From Chloroflexota bacterium (GTDB lineage: Bacteria; Chloroflexota; Anaerolineae; Promineifilales; Promineifilaceae): a DNA stretch of 39,071 nt. The position numbers and the translations under genes were made by a program. Below, one piece after another: positions 7,970 through 15,816 of this stretch. The notes under the pieces were generated by a model. The model made no database searches. It worked only from the letters and a program-made list of their open reading frames with translations, and was not told the DNA's origin. How positions within the stretch are numbered: the stretch's first letter is position 1; each line of letters begins with the position of its first letter. Location: positions 1 through 39,071 of the forward strand of contig JAAYYY010000009.1 of NCBI GenBank assembly GCA_012515125.1, read 5' to 3'.

Positions 7970-10231
7970 CTACTGCCCGTGGAGCTGTTTCAGCAGTTGC
8001 CGGTAGCTCAGGACATTGGGCGGGTTCAAGCGAATGATCTGCTCGATAGTCGCAATCGCCTTTTCAGTCTCCCCAGCCTCAAGCTGCGCCTCGCCAAGGG
8101 CATCCAGGCGCTCAAACGCATCCTGCCGGCGGTTCTGGGCAAGGTACAGGCGGACGAGCCGGTAGACCAGCGGGGCTTCGGCCGGGTGCCGGCGGGCCAT
8201 ATCTTCGAGGATGCCCGCGACCTTGTTGCCGCGACCGGAAGCGACCAGCTGCTTGAGATACTGGTCCAACTCCCGCAGGGCCAGGGCCGGCTGGCGCACC
8301 CGGTAATACAGGTCGATCAGGGTGAGCACCGTCCGCTCGTCGTCCGGTTCTTCCTGGCGCAGCTCGCGATAGGCAACAAGGGCGCGCGACCAGTCGAAGC
8401 GCTGCATGTCAATGTCGGCCAGTCGCCGGAGAAGGCGTGCGCGCCAGCCCTGTTCTGCGGAGCCCTGGGAAGCCAGTTTAAGCGCATCCTGATAAGTCGC
8501 TCGAGCCTTGTCCACCTGGGCCAGCTGGTAATAGGCTTCTCCGAGGCCCAGGTAATGCTCCAGGGCTGCGTCGATCTGGCCTTGCTCCCTGTACAGCTCC
8601 ACCAGACGCATGCGCACCGGTAAATCGAGCGGCGATATCTGCATAACGCGCTCGTATATATTGACGGCGCTGCTCAGATCGCCGCGAATCTGGAATGTGT
8701 GTCCGACGACGGCCAGCTTGGCGACCGCCGCGTCGAGGCGGTCCTGGCGCACCAGCAGCTCTCCAAGCTGAATGTGCGCCGGAAGGTACTCGGGTGACAG
8801 GGAGATGGCCCGATACACTTCCTCGATAGCGGTATCCAGCATGTCGCGCTGAGCGTGTTGCTCGCTGAGGTACAGCGATTCCAGCACCTGCGCTGAGCCG
8901 GCCGTGAGGATGTCGCCCAGGATCATCAAACGGTCGCCCGAGAGCGCATTCAGCCTCGCACGGGCAGCCTTCACCCTGTCCTCCCAGTCGCGGCGCCCGA
9001 GGAAATCAACCAGGGCGTTCGCAAAGGCAGTGGCTTTCTCGGCTTCGCCACCCGAGGCCAGGCTATCGGCCAGGCTGCTGTACAGCCCGTGCAGGCGCTC
9101 TGCCTGGTCAGCCGGGACGGTGTCGAGATCGACAAGCTTCAGAGTAGTGACGAAGTGTTCGACCGCCTGCCCCATCTGACCTCGTGCCCGGTACAGCTCG
9201 CCCAGGGCATAATGGCTGCCCAGCCTGTAGTCTTCATCCTGCACCGCCACTTCGAGTTTGCGGATCGCATCGTCGAAGCGCAGCCTGTCCTGATAGAGCA
9301 ACCCCAAGTTGAACATCGCCGCCGCGCTGGCCGCCCGGCCCTCCATGGCCCGCTCGTAATAATTGATGGCCTCGTTGAGCAGCCCGCGGGTCTGGAAGTC
9401 GAGCGCCTTACTCAGCAGGGCATTGTATTCGGCCCTGGAGACGCCACCATCCGTGATGTCGCTTTCCTCTTCAAACAGCGCTTCGGCTAGCTGCTCCAGG
9501 GCCACACGTTGGGCGCTGCGCGCCGGGCCGCCATCGCCACCCACCGGCTCTTCCACCCTGACCCCACCTGCGGCGTCCAACGTCTCCTGCAGATCCTCGT
9601 CCAGCCGGGTATCGGGCAGATCGCCGGGACTAAAGATCGCTTCGCCGTGCTGGATCATCTCGATGGCTGTCAGAACTTCGGGGTTGCGCGGGTCGAGGTT
9701 CAAGGCTTCGCGCAAGACGCGCAGGGCTCGCTCCTGATCGCCTCTGGCCTGGAGCAGGCGGGCAATTGCCAGATGCTCGCGAATGGCGGCGCGCGCCTGG
9801 CCCTGCTGGGTGTAGTAGTGCGCCAGCCGCTGGTGAGCGCCGAGGAGATTAGGCGCCAGGTGGATGGCCCGGTTCCAGTTGTGGGCCGCGTCGTCGTGGG
9901 CGCCGCGCTTCAGCTGGAGTTCGCCCATAGCCATGTAGGTCTGCCCGGCCGCTTCGGACTGCCCCAGCCGCTCCTGCACGTCGGCGACCTGACGCAGATA
10001 GATCACCTCGCCACGCGACAGGCGCGCCGCGAGCTTATAGCTCTCCAGCGCCTCCTTCAGCTCGTCCAGCTCGACGTAAGCCATGCCGAGCCCGGCATAA
10101 GGTGCGGGTTCCTCTGGAAACTCGTCCGCGGCAACCTTAAACTGCTCGATCGCCTCTCGCCAGCGTTGATCCCAGCTATAGGAATGGCCCATGCTTAAGG
10201 CCCTGTCGTAACGAGCGCGATCTCCTGCCAC
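7970..10231 (-). CDS. Large tetratricopeptide-repeat (TPR) protein
   Basis: The 753-residue protein consists almost wholly of TPR helical hairpins; typical units read like APYAGLGMAYVELDELKEAL and GSHYALGELYRARGQMGQA. No signal peptide, membrane segment or catalytic domain is evident, so a cytoplasmic scaffold or adaptor is likely; the partner is unknown. An acidic, less regular stretch (about 205-250, DLPDTRLDEDLQETLDAAGG and onward) separates two TPR arrays. The start is a GTG at 10231 with GAGAGG at good spacing; an ATG 13 codons later is an alternative. It lies 35 bp after argF on the same strand and is probably co-transcribed, though no functional link to arginine synthesis is evident. 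Confidence 0.85.
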   Translation of the reverse strand: MAGDRARYDRALSMGHSYSWDQRWREAIEQFKVAADEFPEEPAPYAGLGMAYVELDELKEALESYKLAARLSRGEVIYLRQVADVQERLGQSEAAGQTYMAMGELQLKRGAHDDAAHNWNRAIHLAPNLLGAHQRLAHYYTQQGQARAAIREHLAIARLLQARGDQERALRVLREALNLDPRNPEVLTAIEMIQHGEAIFSPGDLPDTRLDEDLQETLDAAGGVRVEEPVGGDGGPARSAQRVALEQLAEALFEEESDITDGGVSRAEYNALLSKALDFQTRGLLNEAINYYERAMEGRAASAAAMFNLGLLYQDRLRFDDAIRKLEVAVQDEDYRLGSHYALGELYRARGQMGQAVEHFVTTLKLVDLDTVPADQAERLHGLYSSLADSLASGGEAEKATAFANALVDFLGRRDWEDRVKAARARLNALSGDRLMILGDILTAGSAQVLESLYLSEQHAQRDMLDTAIEEVYRAISLSPEYLPAHIQLGELLVRQDRLDAAVAKLAVVGHTFQIRGDLSSAVNIYERVMQISPLDLPVRMRLVELYREQGQIDAALEHYLGLGEAYYQLAQVDKARATYQDALKLASQGSAEQGWRARLLRRLADIDMQRFDWSRALVAYRELRQEEPDDERTVLTLIDLYYRVRQPALALRELDQYLKQLVASGRGNKVAGILEDMARRHPAEAPLVYRLVRLYLAQNRRQDAFERLDALGEAQLEAGETEKAIATIEQIIRLNPPNVLSYRQLLKQLHGQ

Positions 10232-10266
10232 CTGATACCTCTCTCTTCCCTCGGCGATTCTGGCGT

Positions 10267-11184
10267 TCAGGCCAGCAGCTTAACCAGAATCGCCTTTTGC
10301 GCGTGCATGCGGTTTTCCGCCTGCTGCCAGAGCACCGAATGCGGCCCGTCGGCGACGGCGTCGGTGATCTCCTCGCCGCGATGGGCCGGCAGACAGTGCA
10401 TGACAATGCAGTCCTCGTTGGCCTGCGCCACAAGTTCCTCGTTGACCTGGTAGGACACGAAGACCTGCAGGCGACGGCCGCTCTCTGCCTCCTGGCCCAT
10501 GCTCGTCCAGACGTCAGTGTAGACGACATCGGCTCCGCGGACCGCCTCGGCCGGATCGGTGACGAAAGTCACCGTCTGCTCCGGGTCGATGCGCATGGCC
10601 AGCGCTTTTTCCCTGTCGTCGTCGCCGAGAGTATAGCCTGCGGGCGAGGCAATGGCGAAGTTCATGCCCGTCTTCATCGCCCCGAAGAGCAGGGAGCGGG
10701 CGACGTTGTTGCCGTCGCCGACAAACGCGACCTTCAACCCCCGCAGGCGGCCCTTCACCTCCAGAATCGTGAACAGGTCGGCCAGCCCCTGCGCCGGGTG
10801 GTTGTAGTCCGACAGGCCGTTGATGACCGGTACCGAGCTGTATTCGGCCAGCTGCAAGATATGGTCGTGCTCGTAAACGCGGGCCATAATGCAATCGACG
10901 TAGCTGGACAGAACGCGGGCCGCGTCGGGCACGCTTTCCCGGTTGCCCAGCTTGATCTCGTTCGGCGAGAGATAGAAGGCGTAACCGCCAAGGCGCACCA
11001 TCGCCATCTCAAAGGAGACACGGGTGCGCAGGGAGGGTTTCATGAAGACGAGCGCCAGGCTTTTTCCCGCCAGTACTGGCTTATTGCCGCCGCTGCGCCA
11101 CTCTTCCTTCAGGCGCAACCCCAGCTGGAGCAGTTCGTCTATCTGTTCAGGGGTGAAATCGGCCAGGGAGAGAAAGTGTTTCAT
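10267..11184 (-). CDS. argF: Ornithine carbamoyltransferase
   Basis: It makes citrulline from ornithine and carbamoyl phosphate in arginine biosynthesis. The protein has 305 residues, the normal family length, with the carbamoyl-phosphate loop SLRTR (51-55), HPAQ (129-132), the ornithine-loop motif DVWTSMG (223-229, DxxxSMG) and HCLPAHRG (262-269). The SMG loop argues for ornithine rather than aspartate or acetylornithine transcarbamylase. The residue before KPSLRTR is Met where many homologues have Glu. The ATG at 11184 begins [11 protein letters not shown]; a 28-codon in-frame extension to 11268 is rejected because it would run through the putative promoter. No other arg gene lies in the window. 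The TPR gene follows. Confidence 0.95.
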   Translation of the reverse strand: MKHFLSLADFTPEQIDELLQLGLRLKEEWRSGGNKPVLAGKSLALVFMKPSLRTRVSFEMAMVRLGGYAFYLSPNEIKLGNRESVPDAARVLSSYVDCIMARVYEHDHILQLAEYSSVPVINGLSDYNHPAQGLADLFTILEVKGRLRGLKVAFVGDGNNVARSLLFGAMKTGMNFAIASPAGYTLGDDDREKALAMRIDPEQTVTFVTDPAEAVRGADVVYTDVWTSMGQEAESGRRLQVFVSYQVNEELVAQANEDCIVMHCLPAHRGEEITDAVADGPHSVLWQQAENRMHAQKAILVKLLA

Positions 11185-11245
11185 GTTCTGTGACTGCCTC
11201 GTTGCATTTCTCAGGTTGTGCTTCCCGGTCACGAAAACCAGCGAA

Positions 11246-11254
11246 AGTATACCA
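11246..11254 (-). promoter_or_regulatory. Extended -10 promoter of argF
   Basis: The minus strand reads TGGTATACT, an extended -10 (TGn plus TATACT, 5/6 to consensus). The predicted transcript start near 11239 gives a leader of about 55 nt. No convincing -35 is present, as is common with extended -10 promoters. Confidence 0.5.
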
Positions 11255-11327
11255 TAGCTTCCAGACAAACAGTAATGCCGGGAGGCGCCCAGAAAGTAGT
11301 CCGATAGTCCCGTCGGCCGGAATTATC

Positions 11328-11356
11328 TTTGCCTGGCCCTTGTCTTATGGTAAGAT
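11328..11356 (+). promoter_or_regulatory. Putative promoter for the 11433 membrane protein gene
   Basis: TTTGCC (11328-11333), a 17-bp spacer and TAAGAT (11351-11356); equally TTGCCT with a 16-bp spacer. The transcript start near 11363 would give a leader of about 70 nt. The TTGCC-type -35 recurs upstream of the GbsR-like, nurA and fmt genes. Confidence 0.4.
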
Positions 11357-11432
11357 ACAGCGCATGGGAGGGTCGGCAAAAGCGCGTTGAAGAAGTGCTG
11401 GATCCTGAGTGCACAGCAAAGGTAGGTGACCA

Positions 11433-12491
11433 ATGGAATCAATGCAAAGGCAGCCACTTCTCCTGGCTGCGATCGCCTTTATCGCCGGGTTCGCCATCGG
11501 ACTATTTCTTTTTGGCTGGTATCTTACGCCCGTCGAATACACAGGAGCAGGCCCTCAGGATCTGCTGGACGTTTACCAGGATCACTACCTGACGGCTGTC
11601 GCCCGCACTTACGCTGTGACAAATGATGCCGCCTTTGCGCAGAATGCATTCGCCGGATGGGAGGAGGCGCCGACGGCTATCTGCGAGCTGTCGGCGACCC
11701 GGCGCGCCATCGATCCGCTCACCGCACAGCAGCTGGAGCTACTCGCCTCGGTGCTCAACAACAACCAGGGTTGCGCCGCCGTGGCGGCGCCCCCGCAGGA
11801 AAGCCCTGAAGAGGAAGGGGGCGGGCTGGGCAGCCTGCTGCTCGTCTTGCTCCTCGTGCTGCTCTTTGCCGGCCTTCTCATCGCCGTTCTATACCTGATG
11901 CGCCGCTCTTCGGGCCCGGCGCCGGCCGTTTCCCAGCGCTATGGCGCCGTAGACCGAGAGCCGTCAGCCGCCCCCCCGTACTACGCGCCAGAACAGCAAC
12001 TGGCAGCGACGCCGATTGCCCGCTTCCGCACGGAGTACCAGCGCGGTCACGACACCTATGACGACTCCTTCAGCATCGAGAACGCACAGGGCGATTTCCT
12101 CGGCGAGTGTGGCGTGGGCATCTCCGAAACGATCGGTATGGATACGCCGAAGAACGTCACCGCCTTCGAAGTCTGGCTCTTCGACAAGAACGATATCCGC
12201 ACGGTAACCAAGGTCATTATGAGCGACCACGCCTTCTTCGACGAAGCGCTGAAGGCCAAGCTGGCGCCAAAGGGCGAGCCGATTCTGGCGCGCGAAGGCG
12301 AGACAATTGTTCTGGAGACGGCGACCCTGATCGTCAACGCCGAGATCACCAACATGGCCTATGGCGCAGGCTCCCTGCCGCCGAAGAGCTTCTTCGAGCA
12401 GTTTGTCGTCGAGCTGTCGGCGTGGGCGAAAGAAGGGGATTTTGACGAGCCTGACATCCAGGGTCACATCGACGAGATGCTCGACTTTTAG
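11433..12491 (+). CDS. Unknown two-pass membrane protein with a cytoplasmic alpha/beta domain
   Basis: I do not recognise a named family. The 352 residues show a hydrophobic helix at about 8-30 (LAAIAFIAGFAIGLFLFGW), an external alpha-helical stretch (about 40-115), an acidic linker, a second helix at about 133-155 (SLLLVLLLVLLFAGLLIAVL), a Pro/Ala-rich linker, and a conserved-looking C-terminal domain (about 190-352) rich in beta strand and containing DSFSIENAQGDFLGECGVGI, where the first DSF runs into a strand-turn-strand pattern. Two helices put both ends on the same side of the membrane, with the positive residues MRRSS after helix 2 suggesting a cytoplasmic C-terminal domain. The ATG at 11433 is the first of two in-frame ATGs (the other is at codon 4), with AGGTAGG upstream. 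It is a single gene, ended by a strong terminator. Confidence 0.75.
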   Translation: MESMQRQPLLLAAIAFIAGFAIGLFLFGWYLTPVEYTGAGPQDLLDVYQDHYLTAVARTYAVTNDAAFAQNAFAGWEEAPTAICELSATRRAIDPLTAQQLELLASVLNNNQGCAAVAAPPQESPEEEGGGLGSLLLVLLLVLLFAGLLIAVLYLMRRSSGPAPAVSQRYGAVDREPSAAPPYYAPEQQLAATPIARFRTEYQRGHDTYDDSFSIENAQGDFLGECGVGISETIGMDTPKNVTAFEVWLFDKNDIRTVTKVIMSDHAFFDEALKAKLAPKGEPILAREGETIVLETATLIVNAEITNMAYGAGSLPPKSFFEQFVVELSAWAKEGDFDEPDIQGHIDEMLDF

Positions 12492-12518
12492 CCGCTCGTC
12501 CCCACCCGGAACTGACAA

Positions 12519-12549
12519 GACGCGGCCCGGCGGCCGCGTCTTTTTCTTT
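12519..12549 (+). terminator. Intrinsic terminator after the 11433 gene
   Basis: A perfect 9-bp GC-rich stem, GACGCGGCC (12519-12527) with GGCCGCGTC (12532-12540), a 4-nt loop CGGC and the tail TTTTTCTTT. The minus-strand side has only a weak T tail, so it mainly serves the plus-strand gene. Confidence 0.9.
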
Positions 12550-12566
12550 ACTCCCCCTGTTGCCGT

Positions 12567-13724
12567 CTAGGCATTGCGGTAGGGGTCGAACAGCTTCTCC
12601 CACTCCTCCAGCGCATAACGGTCCGTCATACCCGCGATGTAGTCACAGACGACGCGTTCTACCGGCAGGTTTTCCAGCTGCTGCTGTGTCTTCATGGGTA
12701 ACATGCCCGGCTCAGCCACGTAGGCCTCAAAGAGGGCGGCGACGAAACGTTCCGCCTTGACCTGCATGCGGACGAGCCGATAGTGGCGGTACATGTTCTC
12801 GTACAGATAGTCCTTTAGCTGCCGGACCATACGCCCCATCTCTGGCGAATAGCCGACGACGTTGCCGTCATACTGCTGCACGGCGAGCGGCGAATCCAGC
12901 TTGTTGTCCTCCAACACTTTGGACGTGGTCGTAACCACATCTACGACGCAGGCGCCGATCAGCTCGCGAATGATTCCGCGCCGGGCGATGTCGTCGAACG
13001 GTTGTCCATTCCACTTGATGGGGATGGTCTCGATAAGCAGCCGCCAGATGTCCAGCTCCTCGAGGTCGCGCGGGGTGAAAAGGCCTGCCCGCAGACCGTC
13101 GTCCAGGTCGTGGGCATTGTAGGCCATCTCGTCGGCCACGTTGGCGATCTGCGCTTCCACGGAAGCCCGCTTATCCGGCTCGTACTCGGTCGCTTCGCTC
13201 TGGTCGTAGTCCGTTTCGTGCTTCAGCATCCCCTCGCGGGTCTCATAGGTCAGGTTCAGCCCGCGGAAGCCCGGGTAGCGATTCTCCAGCTCGGTAACGA
13301 CACGATAGCTCTGTGTATTGTGGTTGAAGCCGCCATGGTCGGCCATCATGATGTTCAGCGCGTGCTCGCCGGCGTGTCCAAACGGGGCATGGCCGAGATC
13401 GTGCGCCAGGCAGATCGCCTCGGCCAGATCCTCGTTGGCGCCCAGACCACGCGCTATCGACCGGCCAAGCTGGGCCACTTCCAGCGTGTGCGTCAGCCGA
13501 GTCCGGTAATGATCGCCTTCGTAGAAGACAAAGACCTGGGTCTTATACTCCAGGCGCCGGAACGCCGTCGTGTGGATGATGCGGTCGCGGTCCCGCTGGA
13601 AGGCGGTCCGCGATCTGGACTCATTCTCCGGGTGGAGTCGCCCCCGCGAGTTCTTGCTGAGCAGTGCATAGGGGGCGAGGATCGCCGCTTCCAGTTCTTC
13701 CAGTTTCTCTCGCAGGTAAATCAT
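12567..13724 (-). CDS. dgt: Deoxyguanosinetriphosphate triphosphohydrolase-like HD protein
   Basis: The 385-residue HD-superfamily dNTP triphosphohydrolase hydrolyses dNTPs to deoxynucleoside and triphosphate and helps set dNTP pools. Metal-binding residues are visible: H79 in RLTHTLEVAQ, H108-D109 in AHDLGHAPFGHAGE, and a later Asp in ANVADEMAYNAHDLDD. It belongs to the dGTPase type 2 (dgt-like) group by length and by the N-terminal FQRDRDRIIHTTAFRRLEYKT pattern (split here: FQRDRDRIIHTTAF then RRLEYKT). The ATG at 13724 has GGAG about 7 bp upstream; a TTG 18 codons earlier (13778) is open but lies in the promoter region of the divergent lysM gene. The intergenic region it shares with that gene carries a perfect inverted repeat. 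Confidence 0.92.
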   Translation of the reverse strand: MIYLREKLEELEAAILAPYALLSKNSRGRLHPENESRSRTAFQRDRDRIIHTTAFRRLEYKTQVFVFYEGDHYRTRLTHTLEVAQLGRSIARGLGANEDLAEAICLAHDLGHAPFGHAGEHALNIMMADHGGFNHNTQSYRVVTELENRYPGFRGLNLTYETREGMLKHETDYDQSEATEYEPDKRASVEAQIANVADEMAYNAHDLDDGLRAGLFTPRDLEELDIWRLLIETIPIKWNGQPFDDIARRGIIRELIGACVVDVVTTTSKVLEDNKLDSPLAVQQYDGNVVGYSPEMGRMVRQLKDYLYENMYRHYRLVRMQVKAERFVAALFEAYVAEPGMLPMKTQQQLENLPVERVVCDYIAGMTDRYALEEWEKLFDPYRNA

Positions 13725-13771
13725 CGCCGTCTCCTGCTCGCCGCCCTCCCACCTCGGTACTTTCGGTTGGG

Positions 13772-13800
13772 TTGACAATCATCCCGGTTAATCTTAACAT
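13772..13800 (+). promoter_or_regulatory. Sigma-70-type promoter of the LysM gene at 13829
   Basis: A perfect -35 TTGACA (13772-13777), a 17-bp spacer and -10 TAACAT (13795-13800). The predicted transcript start near 13807 gives a leader of about 22 nt containing AAAAGGGG as ribosome-binding site. Confidence 0.7.
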
Positions 13801-13811
13801 AAGTATTAACC
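13786..13811. promoter_or_regulatory. Inverted repeat (candidate operator) between dgt and lysM
   Basis: A perfect 7-bp inverted repeat, GGTTAAT (13786-13792) and ATTAACC (13805-13811), with a 12-bp gap so half-site centres are 19 bp apart. It spans the -10 and transcript start of the lysM promoter, a position suited to repression, and may also affect dgt. Confidence 0.45.
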
Positions 13812-13828
13812 AAATAAAAGGGGATACG

Positions 13829-14533
13829 ATGCGCAGCCGAGTCCTTCTATTTCTCATAGTTGCCGCCACGATCATGGCTATCGGCGCGTTCCTGCTGTTC
13901 AGCCAATTTGTGGGCGGGGGAGATGACACGCCGCCCACGGATGGCGGAACCGACCCTAACCTGTTGGGCGTCCCTCTGGCAATTGACAACACGACCGTCT
14001 ACGTCAACCAGAACCCGGCCAGCGCCGTCATGCTGCCGGGCCAACAGCCGCAGCCGCCCCTCCTCCCCGACCAGCAGCCGACGACTGAGTTTCAACCGGT
14101 GGTGCCGACGGCTACGACAGAGCCCGTTGTCGAGGTGCAGGTGCAGCCCACCGAGGCGCCTCCACCGGCTGTCGCGCCGCAGGTGACGACGGGTCAGGGC
14201 GTCGTCCCGGGCGTAGAGCCCATTATCTTCATCGACTATGTCGTCGCGGCGGATGACACGCTCTACAAGATTACGACGAAACAGACGACGTCGATTGAGC
14301 TGATGGCCGAACGTGGTATCGACGCTCACGACCTGACGCCCGGCGCTACCTTAAGGCTACCAGTGGCCAACCCCGCCTACTGCTCTGGTTCCCGCCCCTA
14401 TGTGATCCGGCCGGGCGACACAGCTTACAGTATCGCCAACCGCCTCGGCACAACTGCCCAACGCCTTCAGGAGCTAAATAACCTCAACGCTGAGTACAGC
14501 ATCGACATCGCCGACGTGCTCTGTGTCCCATAG
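13829..14533 (+). CDS. Membrane-anchored protein with two LysM domains
   Basis: The 234-residue protein has an N-terminal membrane anchor (about 4-26), a long Pro/Thr/Gln-rich extracytoplasmic linker (about 30-130), and two LysM peptidoglycan-binding modules: about 133-180 (YVVAADDTLYKITTKQTTS) and 187-233 (YVIRPGDTAYSIANRLGTT). No catalytic domain is attached, so it probably binds cell-wall glycan or acts as a scaffold. The ATG at 13829 follows AAAAGGGG and a near-consensus promoter; a 55-codon in-frame extension upstream runs through that promoter and is not real. Its last 60 bp overlap, on the opposite strand, the end of the lysR gene. Confidence 0.85.
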   Translation: MRSRVLLFLIVAATIMAIGAFLLFSQFVGGGDDTPPTDGGTDPNLLGVPLAIDNTTVYVNQNPASAVMLPGQQPQPPLLPDQQPTTEFQPVVPTATTEPVVEVQVQPTEAPPPAVAPQVTTGQGVVPGVEPIIFIDYVVAADDTLYKITTKQTTSIELMAERGIDAHDLTPGATLRLPVANPAYCSGSRPYVIRPGDTAYSIANRLGTTAQRLQELNNLNAEYSIDIADVLCVP

Positions 14534-15445
14534 ATAGTCGTCGATTAGCGGATTCTGCGGATCGGTAACGAACTTCCAGAAGGCGGCCTGGGCGGTCGTC
14601 GTTTCGTGGCGTCTGCTCTGCACCAGATAGACGTCCTGGCGGAGCGAGAGACCGCGCACGTCCACAACCTGCACCCCTTCTTTCACCATACGATCGGCCA
14701 CAAATCGGGAAACGTAGCCAGCGCCCACGCCCTGCTGGACGGCGAGGGCGATGGCTTCGCTGTTGCCGAGGGTGAGAATGACGTTCAGGTCGGCGACTTC
14801 CAGCCCCACGCTGCGCAGGCCGCGGCTGACGGCGTCGTAGGTGCCCGAGCCCTCTTCGCGCATGATCATATTGACGTCGCGCAGCTCCTCCGGGTCGATC
14901 CGGCGCCGCCGGGCCCAGGGATGATCATCATAGACGAGCAGAACGAGTGGATCGGTGAAGAGGAGGCGGTATTCGACATCACGCCGGGCACACTCATGGG
15001 GGCAGGCGAGCGCCAGATGGACACGACCTTCACACAGATCTTCCAGCGCACGCTGCTGCGAGGAGACCTGGCAGGTTGCCTGGACGCCGGGATGCCGGCG
15101 CAGGAAGGGGCTCAGGAGCAGCGGCAGGATGTATTTGCCCGAAGTGGTGCTGCAGCCAATACGCAGGTGACCGTAGACCGAGCCCTTCAGCGAGGCCATC
15201 GTCTCGTCAATACGCACGGAGAGCCGGACCATCTGCCGGGCCAGGGGGACCAGGGCCAGGCCGGCATCCGTCAGGGAGAGCTGGCGCCCACTGCGCACGA
15301 ACAGGGGCGAGCGGAAGTGCTGTTCCAGCGTCTGCACGTGCTGGCTGACGCTGGGCTGGGTCATGTTCAGCAAGCGCGCCGCTTCGGTAAAGTTCAGAGT
15401 CTCTGCTGCGGTCAGGAAGACGTTGAGTTGGTGGGCATCTAGCAC
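14474..15445 (-). CDS. LysR-family transcriptional regulator
   Basis: The 323-residue protein has an N-terminal winged helix (about 1-65, QLNVFLTAAETLNFTEAARL then LNMTQPSVSQHVQTLEQHF) and a two-lobe LysR substrate-binding domain (about 90-300). The co-inducer is unknown; the binding domain resembles the CysB/CbbR-like group in general layout only. The start is a GTG at 15445 with GAGGA about 6 bp upstream. About 20 C-terminal residues (ending VDAVLSVEVI) extend past the usual end and are encoded by the 60-bp overlap with the convergent LysM gene. LysR regulators often control a divergent neighbour; here that would be the unknown gene at 15817, and a GTGAC-N4-GTCAC palindrome lies between. 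Confidence 0.92.
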   Translation of the reverse strand: MLDAHQLNVFLTAAETLNFTEAARLLNMTQPSVSQHVQTLEQHFRSPLFVRSGRQLSLTDAGLALVPLARQMVRLSVRIDETMASLKGSVYGHLRIGCSTTSGKYILPLLLSPFLRRHPGVQATCQVSSQQRALEDLCEGRVHLALACPHECARRDVEYRLLFTDPLVLLVYDDHPWARRRRIDPEELRDVNMIMREEGSGTYDAVSRGLRSVGLEVADLNVILTLGNSEAIALAVQQGVGAGYVSRFVADRMVKEGVQVVDVRGLSLRQDVYLVQSRRHETTTAQAAFWKFVTDPQNPLIDDYLWDTEHVGDVDAVLSVEVI

Positions 15446-15517
15446 GGCCGTTCCTCACAAGACAGGGATCGCTTCATTCTCAGGCCCATTTTCCTTCCCC
15501 ACAGGCGACAACAACAA

Positions 15518-15531
15518 GTGACGAATGTCAC
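15518..15531. promoter_or_regulatory. Palindrome GTGAC-N4-GTCAC upstream of lysR
   Basis: A perfect 5-bp inverted repeat with a GAAT centre, 73-86 bp upstream of the lysR GTG. Its dyad symmetry and position fit a LysR-type recognition site, typically a short interrupted dyad. Confidence 0.4.
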
Positions 15532-15640
15532 GTTCCCACCCGCTACTTATCGTAAGATATCTCTGGCATAACTCATCCTTATCGACGATTGCAGGCGGTC
15601 CACGACTGGTAGGGATGCGATTCGTTTTTTCGCCCCTTCT

Positions 15641-15702
15641 GGTAGTAGCGGATTCTATCCGCGCTCTTCCGCCGCCGGCGCGCTTAGGAAAGCGCGGCTA
15701 CC
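15641..15702. repeat. Stem-rich, REP-like intergenic element
   Basis: Nested inverted repeats: GCGGAT-TCT-ATCCGC (15648-15662), CGCGCTT-AGGA-AAGCGCG (15679-15696), both enclosed by GGTAG (15641-15645) and CTACC (15698-15702). It could fold into a two-hairpin cruciform or RNA. This resembles interspersed palindromic elements, but no second copy is present in the window. Confidence 0.35.
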
Positions 15703-15752
15703 CTTTAGCCAACCCGCGAAAGTCAGAACCGCATCCTACCGGTAGCGGACAG

Positions 15753-15781
15753 TTGACAAAGCCCGCGCTGCCCCATACGAT
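15753..15781 (+). promoter_or_regulatory. Sigma-70-type promoter of the 15817 gene
   Basis: A perfect -35 TTGACA (15753-15758), a 17-bp spacer and -10 TACGAT (15776-15781). The predicted transcript start near 15788 gives a leader of about 29 nt with GAAGG as ribosome-binding site. Confidence 0.7.
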
Positions 15782-15816
15782 ACCCCGCGGCGCGCGAGGC
15801 GCGTGAAGGTGCAGGC

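Larger units (their letters stand above)
15446..15816. other. Gene-free intergenic region between lysR and the 15817 gene
   Basis: These 371 bp hold no convincing gene; the 93-codon frame at 15525 has no ribosome-binding site and poor coding character. Visible elements are a palindrome near lysR (15518-15531), a stem-rich GC segment (15641-15702) and a near-consensus promoter for the 15817 gene. An imperfect direct repeat starts CTGGTAG at 15606 and again at 15639. Confidence 0.6.

Noticed and set aside
11185-11268. N-terminal extension of argF
   Set aside because: It would run through the TGGTATACT promoter; the normal family start is the ATG at 11184.
13664-13828. 55-codon N-terminal extension of the LysM protein
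   Set aside because: It includes the TTGACA/TAACAT promoter and part of dgt; the membrane anchor starts at the ATG 13829.
15525-15806. 93-codon plus-strand frame in the lysR/15817 gap
   Set aside because: No ribosome-binding site, overlaps hairpins and the downstream promoter, and has no coding pattern.
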